Counted from the stretch's first letter, positions 8,151-17,802 are shown. The stretch is 40,138 bases of DNA from JAICTV01 sp035634055 (GCA_035634055.1 DASQDR010000014.1:1-40138), one strand, 5' to 3'. The notes: generated from the letters alone by a model not told the origin. Program-made: numbers and translations.

Positions 8151-8672
8151 ATGCCAGGATTCACCGCCACCGCGACCGCCCCTGCCGCCGCTCCCCGCAC
8201 CACGCTCGTCAGGGGCGCAAGGCAGTTCGTCCGCGCGACGCCGGTCGCCAAGCCCGCGGCTCGGACCAGCGCGCCGGCGGCGCGGCTGGAGGTTCCCGCC
8301 GCCGCCGCCGCGCCCGCAGCCTCCGCGGTTGCCGCGGTCGCCCCCGCAGCGTGGATGCCGTCGTCGCGCCGGCCGATCGAGAAGCCGCCGGCGCACGGCG
8401 AGAAGCCATTCGCGCAGCTCGTGACCGAGGCGTTCGACGGTCCGGTCCTGCGGCTGAGCCGGAAGATCAAGCTGCTGGAGGAGGCGGATAACCGCGACAT
8501 CCGTCGCGGCGACGCGCTCGACCTGATCGCCCACGCGCAGCGGCGGCTGGGAAAGAAGCACCGCGTCCGCCCGTGGCACCCGGCCGAATTGTTCGCCACC
8601 CAGTACGCCGCCTTCGCCGCCGCGTACGTGACGCTCGCGGTGGCGTGGTGCGCGGTGATGGCGTTGCAGTAA
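8151..8672 (+). CDS. Hypothetical protein with C-terminal membrane segment
   Basis: A 173-aa protein. Residues 1-75 are Ala/Pro/Arg-rich and low in complexity. Residues 80-140 form a charged, probably helical region (FAQLVTEAFDGPVLRLSRKI and a following basic stretch). Residues ~147-172 form one membrane helix (TQYAAFAAAYVTLAVAWCAVM). This is a tail-anchored layout, with the N-terminus probably cytosolic. No family recognised. It is convergent with the BatA-like gene, with a hairpin terminator between them. Confidence 0.5.
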   Translation: MPGFTATATAPAAAPRTTLVRGARQFVRATPVAKPAARTSAPAARLEVPAAAAAPAASAVAAVAPAAWMPSSRRPIEKPPAHGEKPFAQLVTEAFDGPVLRLSRKIKLLEEADNRDIRRGDALDLIAHAQRRLGKKHRVRPWHPAELFATQYAAFAAAYVTLAVAWCAVMALQ

Positions 8673-8711
8673 CGCGCGGAAACCGTCTGGCGAAAATTGG
8701 AAGGCGAAATA

Positions 8712-8739
8712 GAGAAGGCGCCGCAGCAGGCGCCTTCTC
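8712..8739. terminator. Strong hairpin between convergent genes
   Basis: A perfect 11-bp stem GAGAAGGCGCC / GGCGCCTTCTC with a GCAGCA loop. Beyond it the pairing continues imperfectly (ATTGGAA on the left, TTCCAAT on the right), making a long palindrome from about 8690 to 8765. No clear T-run on either strand, so it may act as a bidirectional terminator or RNA-end stabiliser for the genes ending at 8672 and 8774. Confidence 0.65.
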
Positions 8740-8773
8740 CGTTCGGTGAGTTCCAATCGCCAACTCCCAAGCC

Positions 8774-10762
8774 TCACAAGTGCACGCGCCGCGTGTACAC
8801 CCACCACTCGACGAGCAGCAGCGGCAGCGCCGCGCAGGCGATGATCCACCACCACAGCTCGAGGCGTGACTTGCCGCCGCTGGCCGCCACCGCCTCGCCC
8901 ACGCCGCCCGGGGCCTGATCCACCGGCACCACGTTGCTCTCGTTGTAGTCCAGCAGGTTCACCGCGACGCGCTCGAACGGCGGGAGCGGCGGCTGCGTCT
9001 CGTAAAGCCCGACGCGGTCCAGCGGCTTGAGCGCGAAGTCGCCCTGCGGCGGCACCGTTTCCTCGCGCGACCCGCCGGGGCCGTTCACCCGCACCGACGC
9101 CAGCCCCGGCGCGATCCGCGCCAGCGCGGCGCGCTGGAAGCGCGGCGTCGCCCCGGGCTCGAGCTGCGGGCGCACGTCCATCTCGCTCCCGACGGCCAGG
9201 AACTGCATCAGGTTGTGCATGAACACCGGGAAGCTCGGCTTCAGCGGCCAGGTGCTCTCGATCACGTCGAAGCCCATCACGAAGTGCGTCGCGAACTTGT
9301 CCTTGTACAGCACCATGAGCGGCCCGGCCGGCCCTTCCATGAGCACTTCCGCCTCCTGCGGGACGGTCAGCTTCAGCGGGTCGGCGAACCCGTGCGTGCC
9401 GAGCTGGAGGTGGCGCAGCACCGGGTGGTCGCGCTTCCAGTCGATCACGCCGACGACCTTCTTCCGCGCCGGCGGCTGCGGGGTGTACACCGCCGGCTCG
9501 CCCGTCAGCTTCCCCTCGGGCGGCGTCGCGCCGAAATAGACAAAGTTGCCCGCCGGCGGCAAAAACTTCGGCCGGTAGCGGTCGAAGATGATCACGTCAA
9601 AATTCGCCGGCTGCTGCGTCTCGTACGCCGCGGGTAGGAGCTGCTGCGGGTTCTGGAGCGACAGCGACTTCATCGCCAGCTCGAGGAAGAAGTTCCCCTC
9701 GCTGACCAGCAGCACGCCGAGGTTCTTCGGCGGCGGGACGACCACGCTCGCGGCATTGTCGGCCGGCAGGGCATCTCCCTCGCGGTGCATCTGCTCGACC
9801 TTGATCACGCCGGCGGTCGTCAGCTCGATGTTGAACTCGACGCTGTCCTTCTGCTGGACCTTCTCGCGCTCCTTCTCCGGCCATCGCTCCGGCGCGAGCG
9901 ACGTGCCGGCCACGGCGCGGACCTTGCCGTCCACCGAGAGCTGCACGTCGGCGTTGACCGGCTCGGGGCCGAAGTTCGCCAGGCGCGCGAAGATCTGCAC
10001 CTCGGTCGGGCGCTCGTAGTTCCGCTTTGCGTTCATCGCCACGATCGCGATGTTGCCCGCCTTGTCCGAGCCGATCTTGTCGTACTTCAGGTTCCCGCGA
10101 ACGGACAGCTCGGCGGCATCAGCCACCCGCCCGTCGGAGTAAACCCACACGTCCGGCAGCGAACCCGCGCCCGGGCGAAGCTGCTCGGGGTTGAAGCTCG
10201 CCTGCGCCTCGGCCAACTGGTACGCGAGCTTCAGCCGGCTCTTCTTGTCGGTCTGCTGGATCGAGTCGATGGAGCGCTTGAGGGCCGGGATGTCGCTGGA
10301 GAGCGGCGAGATCGTTTCGGCGGACTCGTCGAACGCGATCACCATCGCCTGCGAGTTGCGCTGCACGGTTTCGACAAGGTCCCTCGCCCGCCGCTTGGCC
10401 TCGTCGAGGCGGGTCCCGCCCTTCAGGTCCGGGTCGGCGGTTCCCATCGAGGCGGAGCGGTCGATCAGGATCACGGTGGTCGTGCCCGCGCCGGGCGAGT
10501 AGTTGGTCACCGGCCGGCTGAACGCCAGCAGCAGCAGGAGCAACAGCAGGAGCTGGAGCAGCAGCAGCAGGTTCCGCCGAAGCTTCTGGAACGGCGCGTT
10601 GACCTGGAGGTCCTGCACCGCCTTCTTCCAAAGCAACGTCGACGGCACGGTCATCTCGCGCCGGCGGAGCTTGAGGAAGTAGAGGATCAGCAGCGAGGGC
10701 ACCACCACGGCCCCCGCCGCCGCCGCCGCCCAGGGGTTGAGGTATGTCGGCCACCACGACAT
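8774..10762 (-). CDS. BatA-type membrane VWA protein
   Basis: A 662-aa inner-membrane protein with the BatA N-terminal layout: helix 1 (about 12-31), basic loop KLRRREMTVPSTLLWKK, then helix 2 (63-81), an unusual run of leucines with a single Gln. A VWA domain follows with a complete MIDAS start DRSAS (D101, S103, S105). A beta-rich periplasmic section follows, and a last helix (~636-655, WWWIIACAALPLLLVEWWVY) precedes a short basic tail. Such proteins work with MoxR ATPases and DUF58 proteins in envelope or metal-centre maturation, as first described for Bacteroides aerotolerance genes; the exact client here is unknown. It is the last gene of the MoxR-led run, 81 bases after the hydrolase gene. 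Confidence 0.8.
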   Translation of the reverse strand: MSWWPTYLNPWAAAAAGAVVVPSLLILYFLKLRRREMTVPSTLLWKKAVQDLQVNAPFQKLRRNLLLLLQLLLLLLLLLAFSRPVTNYSPGAGTTTVILIDRSASMGTADPDLKGGTRLDEAKRRARDLVETVQRNSQAMVIAFDESAETISPLSSDIPALKRSIDSIQQTDKKSRLKLAYQLAEAQASFNPEQLRPGAGSLPDVWVYSDGRVADAAELSVRGNLKYDKIGSDKAGNIAIVAMNAKRNYERPTEVQIFARLANFGPEPVNADVQLSVDGKVRAVAGTSLAPERWPEKEREKVQQKDSVEFNIELTTAGVIKVEQMHREGDALPADNAASVVVPPPKNLGVLLVSEGNFFLELAMKSLSLQNPQQLLPAAYETQQPANFDVIIFDRYRPKFLPPAGNFVYFGATPPEGKLTGEPAVYTPQPPARKKVVGVIDWKRDHPVLRHLQLGTHGFADPLKLTVPQEAEVLMEGPAGPLMVLYKDKFATHFVMGFDVIESTWPLKPSFPVFMHNLMQFLAVGSEMDVRPQLEPGATPRFQRAALARIAPGLASVRVNGPGGSREETVPPQGDFALKPLDRVGLYETQPPLPPFERVAVNLLDYNESNVVPVDQAPGGVGEAVAASGGKSRLELWWWIIACAALPLLLVEWWVYTRRVHL

Positions 10763-10843
10763 GCGTTAGCTCGCTTCTCTGATTGAACGATCTGCCGCCG
10801 TCGCTCCCGCCAAGCCAACTGAGGCCTGCTCTTCATCGCTTGC

Positions 10844-11392
10844 TCAGAAGTCGGCGACGCGCTCGTGGATGGCGGTCGACCAGATCGGCCACAGGTGCAG
10901 CGGCACGCTGCACTTCGCCTCGGCGCAGGCGCCGTTCCAGCGGGTGCTGCTGCCCGGGATGACCATCTGGTCGATCGCGTTCCAGACCACCAGCGTGGGG
11001 ACGCTCCACGTGTGCTCGCGAAGGCGCGCCATGAACGCGCTGCTCGGCCGCATCTGCCGGATACCTGCCAGCGGCAGGAGGTACGCCAGCCACGACCCCT
11101 GATGAGGTGAGTTGAGCAGCGCGGCGCGTCGCACCGGCAGCGTTGGGTCTACTAGGTGCGCCGCGCGCGCAACAACGCCTCCCATGCTGAAGCCGACAAG
11201 GTTGACCGGCCCGTCGTGGCGGCGGATCTCCTGTGCCAGCTGTTCGCCCAGCACTTCGAAGGGCACGCAGCCACTCGCGTCGTACTCGTAGATGGCGGCT
11301 GGCCCGCAGCGCTGCTCGATCAGTCGTTGGAGCCCCCGCCACCGCCGTGGGCGGCCCCAGAGGCCATCGATGATGAGCGTGCGCACCGCCAT
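10844..11392 (-). CDS. Alpha/beta hydrolase (esterase/lipase-like)
   Basis: A 182-aa compact alpha/beta hydrolase. The nucleophile elbow is GFSMGG (S69), with a likely acid at D141 (NAIDQMVIPG) and histidine at H176 (TAIHERV) close to the C-terminus, in the order expected for a lipase/esterase triad. An LIIDGLWGRP stretch at the N-terminus supplies the oxyanion strand. No signal peptide, so probably cytosolic. Substrate unknown. It begins 3 bases after the 96-aa gene ends, so it is translated in the DUF58/BatA operon, which is not a usual place for a hydrolase. Confidence 0.75.
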   Translation of the reverse strand: MAVRTLIIDGLWGRPRRWRGLQRLIEQRCGPAAIYEYDASGCVPFEVLGEQLAQEIRRHDGPVNLVGFSMGGVVARAAHLVDPTLPVRRAALLNSPHQGSWLAYLLPLAGIRQMRPSSAFMARLREHTWSVPTLVVWNAIDQMVIPGSSTRWNGACAEAKCSVPLHLWPIWSTAIHERVADF

Positions 11393-11395
11393 GAC

Positions 11396-11686
11396 CTAAT
11401 CCCCGTCCTCCGGCACCCATCCCATCACTTCCAGCAGCTCGAACAGCCGATCCGCCCGCGCGTCATTGACGAACGTCGACGTCCCGTCGATCCGCTCGAC
11501 GAAGCCGCTCTCGACGGTGAGCGTCAGGCGGACGTCGTTGCTGGTCAGTTCCACCTGCCCGTCGGCCACCGCGCGGAGCGCGACGGGGAAGCCCGACTGC
11601 TTGAGCATCGCGGCCAACGCTTCCGGCGACGTTCGAGCGGTCTGCGGCTCGGCGCGGTAGTGGATGTAGTCCGGCTCGGTGGTCAT
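11396..11686 (-). CDS. Small hypothetical protein in the MoxR/DUF58 operon
   Basis: A 96-aa soluble protein; likely alpha/beta, with helical TSPEALAAMLKQSGF and strand-like QVELTSNDVRLTLTVES, and a helical C-terminus (ADRLFELLEVMGWVPEDGD). No family recognised. Its ATG overlaps the DUF58 stop (ATGA at 11686-11683), so the two are translationally coupled, and the hydrolase follows within 3 bases. That tight packing suggests it is a real operon member rather than a shadow. Confidence 0.6.
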   Translation of the reverse strand: MTTEPDYIHYRAEPQTARTSPEALAAMLKQSGFPVALRAVADGQVELTSNDVRLTLTVESGFVERIDGTSTFVNDARADRLFELLEVMGWVPEDGD

Positions 11687-12591
11687 CCCAGCAGCCCGCG
11701 CTCGCGGAGGTAGTTCAGCACCAGCGTGTCGAACGGCACGCTGGTGCTGGTGAACAGGTACGTCCCGCCCCGGCGGGTGACGTAATCCTTCAGCCCGAGG
11801 CAGTAGGCGTTGAGGTTGGCCTTGTACTGCTTGATGAGCGGCTGCGTGATGCTCACCTCGGCCATGTCGTCGTCCTCCATGTCCTTGAGCTTGAGGTCGC
11901 CCTGGAGGTCGGGATCGATCTCCTGGGGCGAGAGGACCTGGACGGAGAAGAAGTCGTACTTCCCGCCGGCGACGTAGCGCAGCCCGTTCTCGTAGCCGCC
12001 CTTGTCGAAGAAGTCGGAGAGGACGACCAGCACGCCCTTCTGGCGGTGCGCCAGGGCGAAGCGCTTGCACGCCTCGGCGAGGTGGCTCGGGCCGGTGGGC
12101 TGGAGCTTGCCGATGAAGTCGAGCATCTGCGCCACGCGCCGCCGACCGCGGATGGCGCCGGTCTCGGCGACGATGCCGTCGGCCATCGCGCAGATGCTCA
12201 CGCGGTTGTAGTTCACCAGCCCGATGTAACCGAGCGCCGCCGCCACCTGCTTGAGGTAAAGCGCCTTCTGCGGCTGCCCGTAGTCGCAGCTCTTTGAGAC
12301 GTCCAGCAGCACGTAGAGCGAGAGGTCCTCCTCTTCCAGGAAGAGCTTGAGGAACAGGCGGTCCAGCCGGGCGTAGATGTTCCAGTCGATGAAGCGAAGG
12401 TCGTCGCCAATAACGTAGTTGCGGTAGTCGGCGAACTCCACCGACTGCCCGCGCCGCTTGCTGCGCCGCTCCCCCTTCATCTTCCCGGCCAGCAGCTTGC
12501 GGCTCATCACGTCGAGCTGGTCCAGCCGAGCCATGAAGCCGGGGTCGAGCAGCAGGTCGTTCTTCGCGGGCGTCGGTTGGGCTACGGTCAT
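11683..12591 (-). CDS. DUF58 domain protein
   Basis: A 302-aa cytosolic VWA-like protein of the DUF58 family that accompanies MoxR ATPases. The diagnostic block is at about 48-84: GQSVEFADYRNYVIGDDLR, IDWNIYARLDRLFLKLF. It is followed by the MIDAS-like DVSKS (D97, S99, S101) in the strand LYVLLDVSKSC. Two domain-typical segments follow: GVLVVLSDFFDKGGY (~195-210) and the C-terminal fold ending in YLRERGLLG. These proteins are thought to bind clients or the MoxR ring through the VWA metal site. Start choice: ATG at 12591, in keeping with the family's RLDQLDVMSRKLLAG beginning. Confidence 0.87.
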   Translation of the reverse strand: MTVAQPTPAKNDLLLDPGFMARLDQLDVMSRKLLAGKMKGERRSKRRGQSVEFADYRNYVIGDDLRFIDWNIYARLDRLFLKLFLEEEDLSLYVLLDVSKSCDYGQPQKALYLKQVAAALGYIGLVNYNRVSICAMADGIVAETGAIRGRRRVAQMLDFIGKLQPTGPSHLAEACKRFALAHRQKGVLVVLSDFFDKGGYENGLRYVAGGKYDFFSVQVLSPQEIDPDLQGDLKLKDMEDDDMAEVSITQPLIKQYKANLNAYCLGLKDYVTRRGGTYLFTSTSVPFDTLVLNYLRERGLLG

Positions 12592-12649
12592 GTCGTTCTC
12601 AAATACGCGTGAAGCCGAGCATCACCAGGCTCGTGATGAAGCACTTGTC

Positions 12650-12847
12650 TCAGTGATGCACTTCGATCTCTTTCGGGCGATCCTTGCTGTTGAGCAGCCG
12701 GGCGATCTCCTCGGCCTGTTTCCGGTCACGACAGGTGATGGCGAACTCGTGCTTCCCCTGCTTCCCGTTCCAAACCGTGTACTTCCCCCCAACGCCCATG
12801 GCCACGCGCACCTTGCCGATGTTTTGGGGGACCTTATAGAGCGACAT
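12650..12847 (-). CDS. Small hypothetical protein
   Basis: A 65-aa protein, basic and soluble, apparently beta-beta-alpha: KVRVAMGVGGKYTVW, HEFAITCRDRKQAEEIARLL, then KEIEVHH. It has one cysteine. No family recognised. GAGG lies about 9 bases before the ATG. It sits between the antitoxin-like gene and DUF58, in the same direction, with gaps of 27 and 58 bases. Confidence 0.5.
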   Translation of the reverse strand: MSLYKVPQNIGKVRVAMGVGGKYTVWNGKQGKHEFAITCRDRKQAEEIARLLNSKDRPKEIEVHH

Positions 12848-12874
12848 TCGGCTCGCCTCGTGCAGACCGTCGCG

Positions 12875-13114
12875 TCACGGCAATTCGTCGCCGGGAATTG
12901 GCGGGACATCGGGTGCCTTGGCGAGAGCCGCGAGGAAGCGTTCGCGGCTAACCCCGCGCCCGCGGCTCACCCGCTGCTCCCAAGCGTCATCCATCCGCAC
13001 GGTTTCCTCGACCATCCGCAGCACGAACTGCTCGACGCTCATCTGCTGCCGAGCCGCAAGGCGCCGCGCCGCCTCCAGCACCGCGTCGGGAACCTGAAGC
13101 ATCAGTTGGCTCAT
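12875..13114 (-). CDS. Antitoxin-like protein (ribbon-helix-helix style)
   Basis: A 79-aa protein starting with a short strand and helix (MSQLMLQVPDAVLEAARRLA) and then QMSVEQFVLRMVEETVRM, the layout of small CopG/HicB-like antitoxins. The C-terminus (RERFLAALAKAPDVPPIPGD) is of the kind that wraps a partner toxin. Its ATG overlaps the stop of the PIN-like remnant just upstream (ATGA), so it appears to be the second gene of a toxin-first TA pair whose toxin has decayed. Assignment rests on pattern and context. Confidence 0.55.
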   Translation of the reverse strand: MSQLMLQVPDAVLEAARRLAARQQMSVEQFVLRMVEETVRMDDAWEQRVSRGRGVSRERFLAALAKAPDVPPIPGDELP

Positions 13115-13230
13115 TCCTGCCTCACCTTCGCTCGCGCCAAAGACTGCGCCGGCGTCAAGACCTCGACACCTGCGCCAGGCAGGCCCCGGAAATGCCGGAC
13201 GTTATGCGTCGCAGCCTCCCACGCTCGCCG
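13111..13230 (-). pseudogene. Remnant of a PIN-domain (VapC-like) toxin
   Basis: An open frame of 39 codons with no start, bounded upstream by an in-frame TGA at 13233-13231. It ends with the tail typical of PIN ribonucleases: THNVRHFRGLPGAGVEVLTP, then AQSLARAK. The remaining ~100 residues with the acidic active site are missing. Another frame just upstream (GCGCTTGAGGAGATG region) may be a frameshifted piece, but only a few codons remain. Its stop overlaps the antitoxin-like start. Confidence 0.55.
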
Positions 13231-13244
13231 TCAGGCGCATCTCC

Positions 13245-13469
13245 TCAAGCGCCACCCGTGACGTGCCTCCACAGCGACCAGATGATAGCCCCCAGCAAAG
13301 CGATCCCCAGCGGCGGCACGACCAGCATGAAGAAGATCACGAACAGCTTCGTGCCGGCGTCAGGGGCGGTGCGGTCGCTGGCCGGTTCGACCCGTGACGG
13401 CTCGACCAGATGCTCGCGCAGGGGGGCCGGCTCTTCGTCCGCATCGTGCTGGCCCGCTTGTGCCGCCAT
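13245..13469 (-). CDS. Small single-pass membrane protein
   Basis: A 74-aa protein with a charged N-terminal 40 residues and one membrane helix (about 42-66, LFVIFFMLVVPPLGIALLGAIIW), ending in SLWRHVTGGA. No family recognised. It starts 11 bases after the MoxR stop, so it is co-transcribed with MoxR. Confidence 0.55.
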   Translation of the reverse strand: MAAQAGQHDADEEPAPLREHLVEPSRVEPASDRTAPDAGTKLFVIFFMLVVPPLGIALLGAIIWSLWRHVTGGA

Positions 13470-13480
13470 ACTGAACGCTC

Positions 13481-14527
<1,047 letters not shown>

Positions 14528-14598
14528 GTTCACCTTTCCGCTTCTGCCTGTCGCGAGGACGCTGCCGCCCGGGAACCGCCGCGGGCGCACGGACGGTG

Positions 14599-14604
14599 AT
14601 TATA
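14599..14604 (-). promoter_or_regulatory. -10 box upstream of moxR
   Basis: TATAAT on the minus strand, 71 bases before the MoxR ATG. No clear -35. Unlike the leaderless set this leaves a leader with a Shine-Dalgarno, so MoxR would be translated conventionally. Confidence 0.45.
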
Positions 14605-14673
14605 TTGCCGGAGCCGCCGCTTGGGGGACCGGGCGGGCGGGAATCGTGCAAATCGAGGAGCGGCCGGCGGCGA

Positions 14674-17600
14674 TCACCTCCGCCGGCTCGCCTCTTCCTG
14701 CTCGTGGATGAGCTGGCGGGCCCGCTGCTTGGCGGCCATGAGGTGGCCGACGTAAGCGACGCAGGCGGGCGGCTTCGGATCGGGCTCTTTCGGCTTGACC
14801 AGGAACGCGCTGCGGTCGGCGAGGATGTTGCGGTTGCCCGCCTGCGGTGACGGCGCGACGGGCGCAGGACGGCTCGCGCTGCCGCCGCGGCCGCGGGACT
14901 GCTCGTGCTCCCGGAAGTCGCGCTTCGCCCGGCAGAGCGCCCCGACCACCGCGACCGGCTCGATCACCCGCGTGGCGCAGAACGCATCGACGCGGGCGGC
15001 GCACCACCGGCCGACCGCGTGCCGGTTCCACGAGACGCGGCGAACGGCGGCATCGATCAGCAGGATCGTCAGCAGCGTCACGATCAGCAGGTCGCGCAGC
15101 GGCTGCGAGCGGACCGACGGCGTGAGCCCCTCGCGCGAGAACAGGTTGGCGCCAGGGTCGAACGCCGCCAGCACGCGCCCGCCAGTGTCGGCCGCGATCC
15201 GCGCGAGCAGTTGGTCGTTGCTCTGAAGGTCGCGCAGCTCCTGGGCGGAGGCAACGATCGTCCCGGCCCAGAGCGACCCGGTCTCGCCCGAAGGCGCCTG
15301 CGCCTGGAGCGAGACGAAGTAGCTGCCCGGGTCGCGCGTGTCGAGCGTCGCCTCGTAGGTGCCGGGGCCGGTCTGCGCCAGGCGCACGTCCTGACAGCGG
15401 GCGGCGTCGGGCGCGAGCACCTTGCCGGCGATGGACAGGAAACTCCACGCGCGACCGGCGCCGGGGGCATCGCCGTCGCCAGCGCCGCCACCCTCGCCGC
15501 GCGGGCGGGTGACGTCGACGACCAACTTCGTCCGCGGGCCGTCGCGCACGGTGCGCAGCTCGAACCCCTCGCTCATCGGCTGCCGCGCCACCGAGCGGAC
15601 CGCCTGCGCCCAGAACTTGGAATAGACCGGGGACTTCACCCACTGCGGCGCCCAGCGCGGGGTGGCGTCGCCGGTGAAGACGGCGGCGCGACCCAACCCG
15701 CTCGGCCAGTGCGCCAGCACCGGATCGTCGAGCGGCCCGACCGCGCGCAGCGGGACCTGCACCGACGGGTTGGACTTCGCCGCCGCCAGCACCATCCCCA
15801 TCAGCGGCGGGAGCTGCGACTCCGCCACCCCGCGCAGCAGCCGCTTCGCGGAGGAGTCGGCGGCGAGGGGGATGCCGCCGGCGGGCTCCACGATCAGCGG
15901 CCGGCGGAGCATGTGCGCCTCGCGGACGAACGCGTCGGTCAGCCGCTTCGTGTCGTTCACCGCGTACGCGCAGCCGCCACCGCGCTGGGCGAGCTGCGCC
16001 AGGAGCGGCGCGTCGGCGTCGCAGCCGACGGCAACGGTGGAGAGCGTGATGCCCGACCGCTCCATGCGCGCCAGCAGCGCGTCGTAGTCGCCCCACTCGC
16101 TGACGCCGTCGGTCATCAGCAGGATGTGGCGGAGCTTCGCCTGCTGCGGCGGGACCTTCTCCAGCGCGTCGAGCGCTTCCTTTAGCGCCGGGTAGATCGA
16201 CGTGCCGCCGGACGCCCGCAGCCGGCGGACCTCCGCGGCGGCGATGCCGGGGTCGCGGTTGTGCTTGATCGGGACGGCCCACTGGTGCCCGGTGCTGAAG
16301 GCGAGCACGCCCGCCAGGTCGTCCGGCTGAAGGGCGAGCAGCGCCTGCACCGCGGCGCCAACGGCGGCGTCGTGCTTGGACCCGCGGGCGGCGCCGCCCA
16401 TCGCGTCGGTCATCGACCCCGAGCGGTCCATCACGATCACCAGCGCGCCCGGCGGCGTGCGCCGCTTGCAGCGCGGCTCCATGTCGACCGGCAGGACCTT
16501 TTCCAGCTCGCTCCCCTGCCACTGCCCCGCCCCCAGGGCGTCCGGCCCGCCGACGACCAGCAGCCCGCCGCCCAGGTCGCGCACGTAGCGGATCAGCGCC
16601 CGCTCCTGCTCCGCGCCGAGCCCGGCGAACCCGCGCGGGACGTTGGCGAGCACCACCGCGTCGTAGTTCTGGAGCGCCACCGCGCTGCCGGGGAAGCGCT
16701 CGGGCGTCACGTGGTCGACGTCCTCAACGCTGATCCCCTCGCCGCGCAGCGCCTTGAGCAACAACTGCCCGCCGTTGCCCGGGACGTGATCCACGTACAG
16801 CACGCGGAGCCGCCCGCGGACGAACGTCATCGCCTCGGCGACGTTGTTGGCGGCCAGCGCGTCGGCGTCGGGCGAGGTCTCGAACACGGCGGCGTACGTG
16901 TGCAGCCCCCCGGCTGCGCGCGGGAGCTTGATGTTGACGGTGGTCGCGCCCGGGTGGGCCGAGACCGGCACGGTTGCCTGCACGCCCGGCGCGAGCGGGT
17001 CGAGGTCGAGCGGCTGCCCGCCGTCGGTCACGCGGACCGAGCCGTAGACGGTGGCGACGTTGGACGACCGCAGCATCACCTGGAGGGCGTAAGGCTCCCC
17101 CTCGCGCCTGTAGAACGGCGCGACCAGCCGCTCCACCATCACGTCGGCGCCGATGCGGTACTTCAGCGGCATGACGTCGACCGCAACGCCGGCGGCGACG
17201 GCGGCGCTGACGGCGGCGACGGTGTCGCCCTGGTTGGCGTTGCCGTCGGAGATCAGCAGCATCCGCCGCATCGCGTCGCCGCGGAAGCTCGCCAGCGCCA
17301 GCGACACGCCGGCGGCGATGTCGGTCGCCCCCCCGCCGCCCGGGCGGACGGCGGCGGTCGAGAGGCGCAGTTGCGTGTCGGGGAACGCGTCGATGCTGGC
17401 CCGCTCGTCGAAGCGGATCATGCCGATGCGGTCATTTTTGGGTTTGTTTCGCGCCGCCAGCAGCGCCAGGTCGGCGCCGGCCTCGGCGACGCCGGTGCGC
17501 GGCGGGTGCGGGCCGCTGGCGGTGGAGGCGGAGACGTCGCGGAGGATGATGACTTCCAGATCGGTGTTGCGCTGCTCCCACCGCGCCCCTGCCAGGAGCA

Positions 17601-17802
17601 GCACCAGCACCCAGACCGCCGCCAGCCGCACGCCGATCGCCGTCCACCCGCGCGCCGGCCCCTGCCACCGGATGGTGGGCCGGCCGAGCCAAATGACGGG
17701 GACCGCCAGCAGCAGGAACAGCGCCGCCACCGCCGGCGCGGGGAGAGACTCGAAGCGCAGCGGGTACGCCGGCAGGCCGAGGATGAGCAGCGCGTTCCCC
17801 AT
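14674..17802 (-). CDS. Giant membrane VWA / GATase-like protein, paralogue 1
   Basis: A 1042-aa protein. Two N-terminal helices (about 24-40, 57-72) precede a first VWA domain with complete MIDAS DVSAS (D89, S91, S93). A class-I glutamine-amidotransferase-like domain (about 330-440, RVLYVDHVPGNG, YDAVVLANVPR, GGGLLVVGGPDALGAG) follows, then a second VWA domain with DRSGSM (D459, S461, S463), beta-rich domains, a last helix (LLIVTLLTILLIDAAVRRV) and a ~130-residue cytosolic tail ending in AAKQRARQLIHEQEEASRRR. The amidotransferase-like domain lacks an obvious Cys nucleophile, so it is probably a binding module. The family is common in planctomycetes; role unknown, presumably a periplasmic partner of MoxR/DUF58. 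ATG 17802 matches the paralogue's N-terminus; the frame extends to 17889. Confidence 0.75.
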   Translation of the reverse strand: MGNALLILGLPAYPLRFESLPAPAVAALFLLLAVPVIWLGRPTIRWQGPARGWTAIGVRLAAVWVLVLLLAGARWEQRNTDLEVIILRDVSASTASGPHPPRTGVAEAGADLALLAARNKPKNDRIGMIRFDERASIDAFPDTQLRLSTAAVRPGGGGATDIAAGVSLALASFRGDAMRRMLLISDGNANQGDTVAAVSAAVAAGVAVDVMPLKYRIGADVMVERLVAPFYRREGEPYALQVMLRSSNVATVYGSVRVTDGGQPLDLDPLAPGVQATVPVSAHPGATTVNIKLPRAAGGLHTYAAVFETSPDADALAANNVAEAMTFVRGRLRVLYVDHVPGNGGQLLLKALRGEGISVEDVDHVTPERFPGSAVALQNYDAVVLANVPRGFAGLGAEQERALIRYVRDLGGGLLVVGGPDALGAGQWQGSELEKVLPVDMEPRCKRRTPPGALVIVMDRSGSMTDAMGGAARGSKHDAAVGAAVQALLALQPDDLAGVLAFSTGHQWAVPIKHNRDPGIAAAEVRRLRASGGTSIYPALKEALDALEKVPPQQAKLRHILLMTDGVSEWGDYDALLARMERSGITLSTVAVGCDADAPLLAQLAQRGGGCAYAVNDTKRLTDAFVREAHMLRRPLIVEPAGGIPLAADSSAKRLLRGVAESQLPPLMGMVLAAAKSNPSVQVPLRAVGPLDDPVLAHWPSGLGRAAVFTGDATPRWAPQWVKSPVYSKFWAQAVRSVARQPMSEGFELRTVRDGPRTKLVVDVTRPRGEGGGAGDGDAPGAGRAWSFLSIAGKVLAPDAARCQDVRLAQTGPGTYEATLDTRDPGSYFVSLQAQAPSGETGSLWAGTIVASAQELRDLQSNDQLLARIAADTGGRVLAAFDPGANLFSREGLTPSVRSQPLRDLLIVTLLTILLIDAAVRRVSWNRHAVGRWCAARVDAFCATRVIEPVAVVGALCRAKRDFREHEQSRGRGGSASRPAPVAPSPQAGNRNILADRSAFLVKPKEPDPKPPACVAYVGHLMAAKQRARQLIHEQEEASRRR

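Noticed and set aside
7719..8855. 378-aa minus-strand frame spanning 7719-8855
   Set aside because: Overlaps the 7094-8026 gene in another frame and crosses the terminator at 8712-8739; no protein-like pattern.
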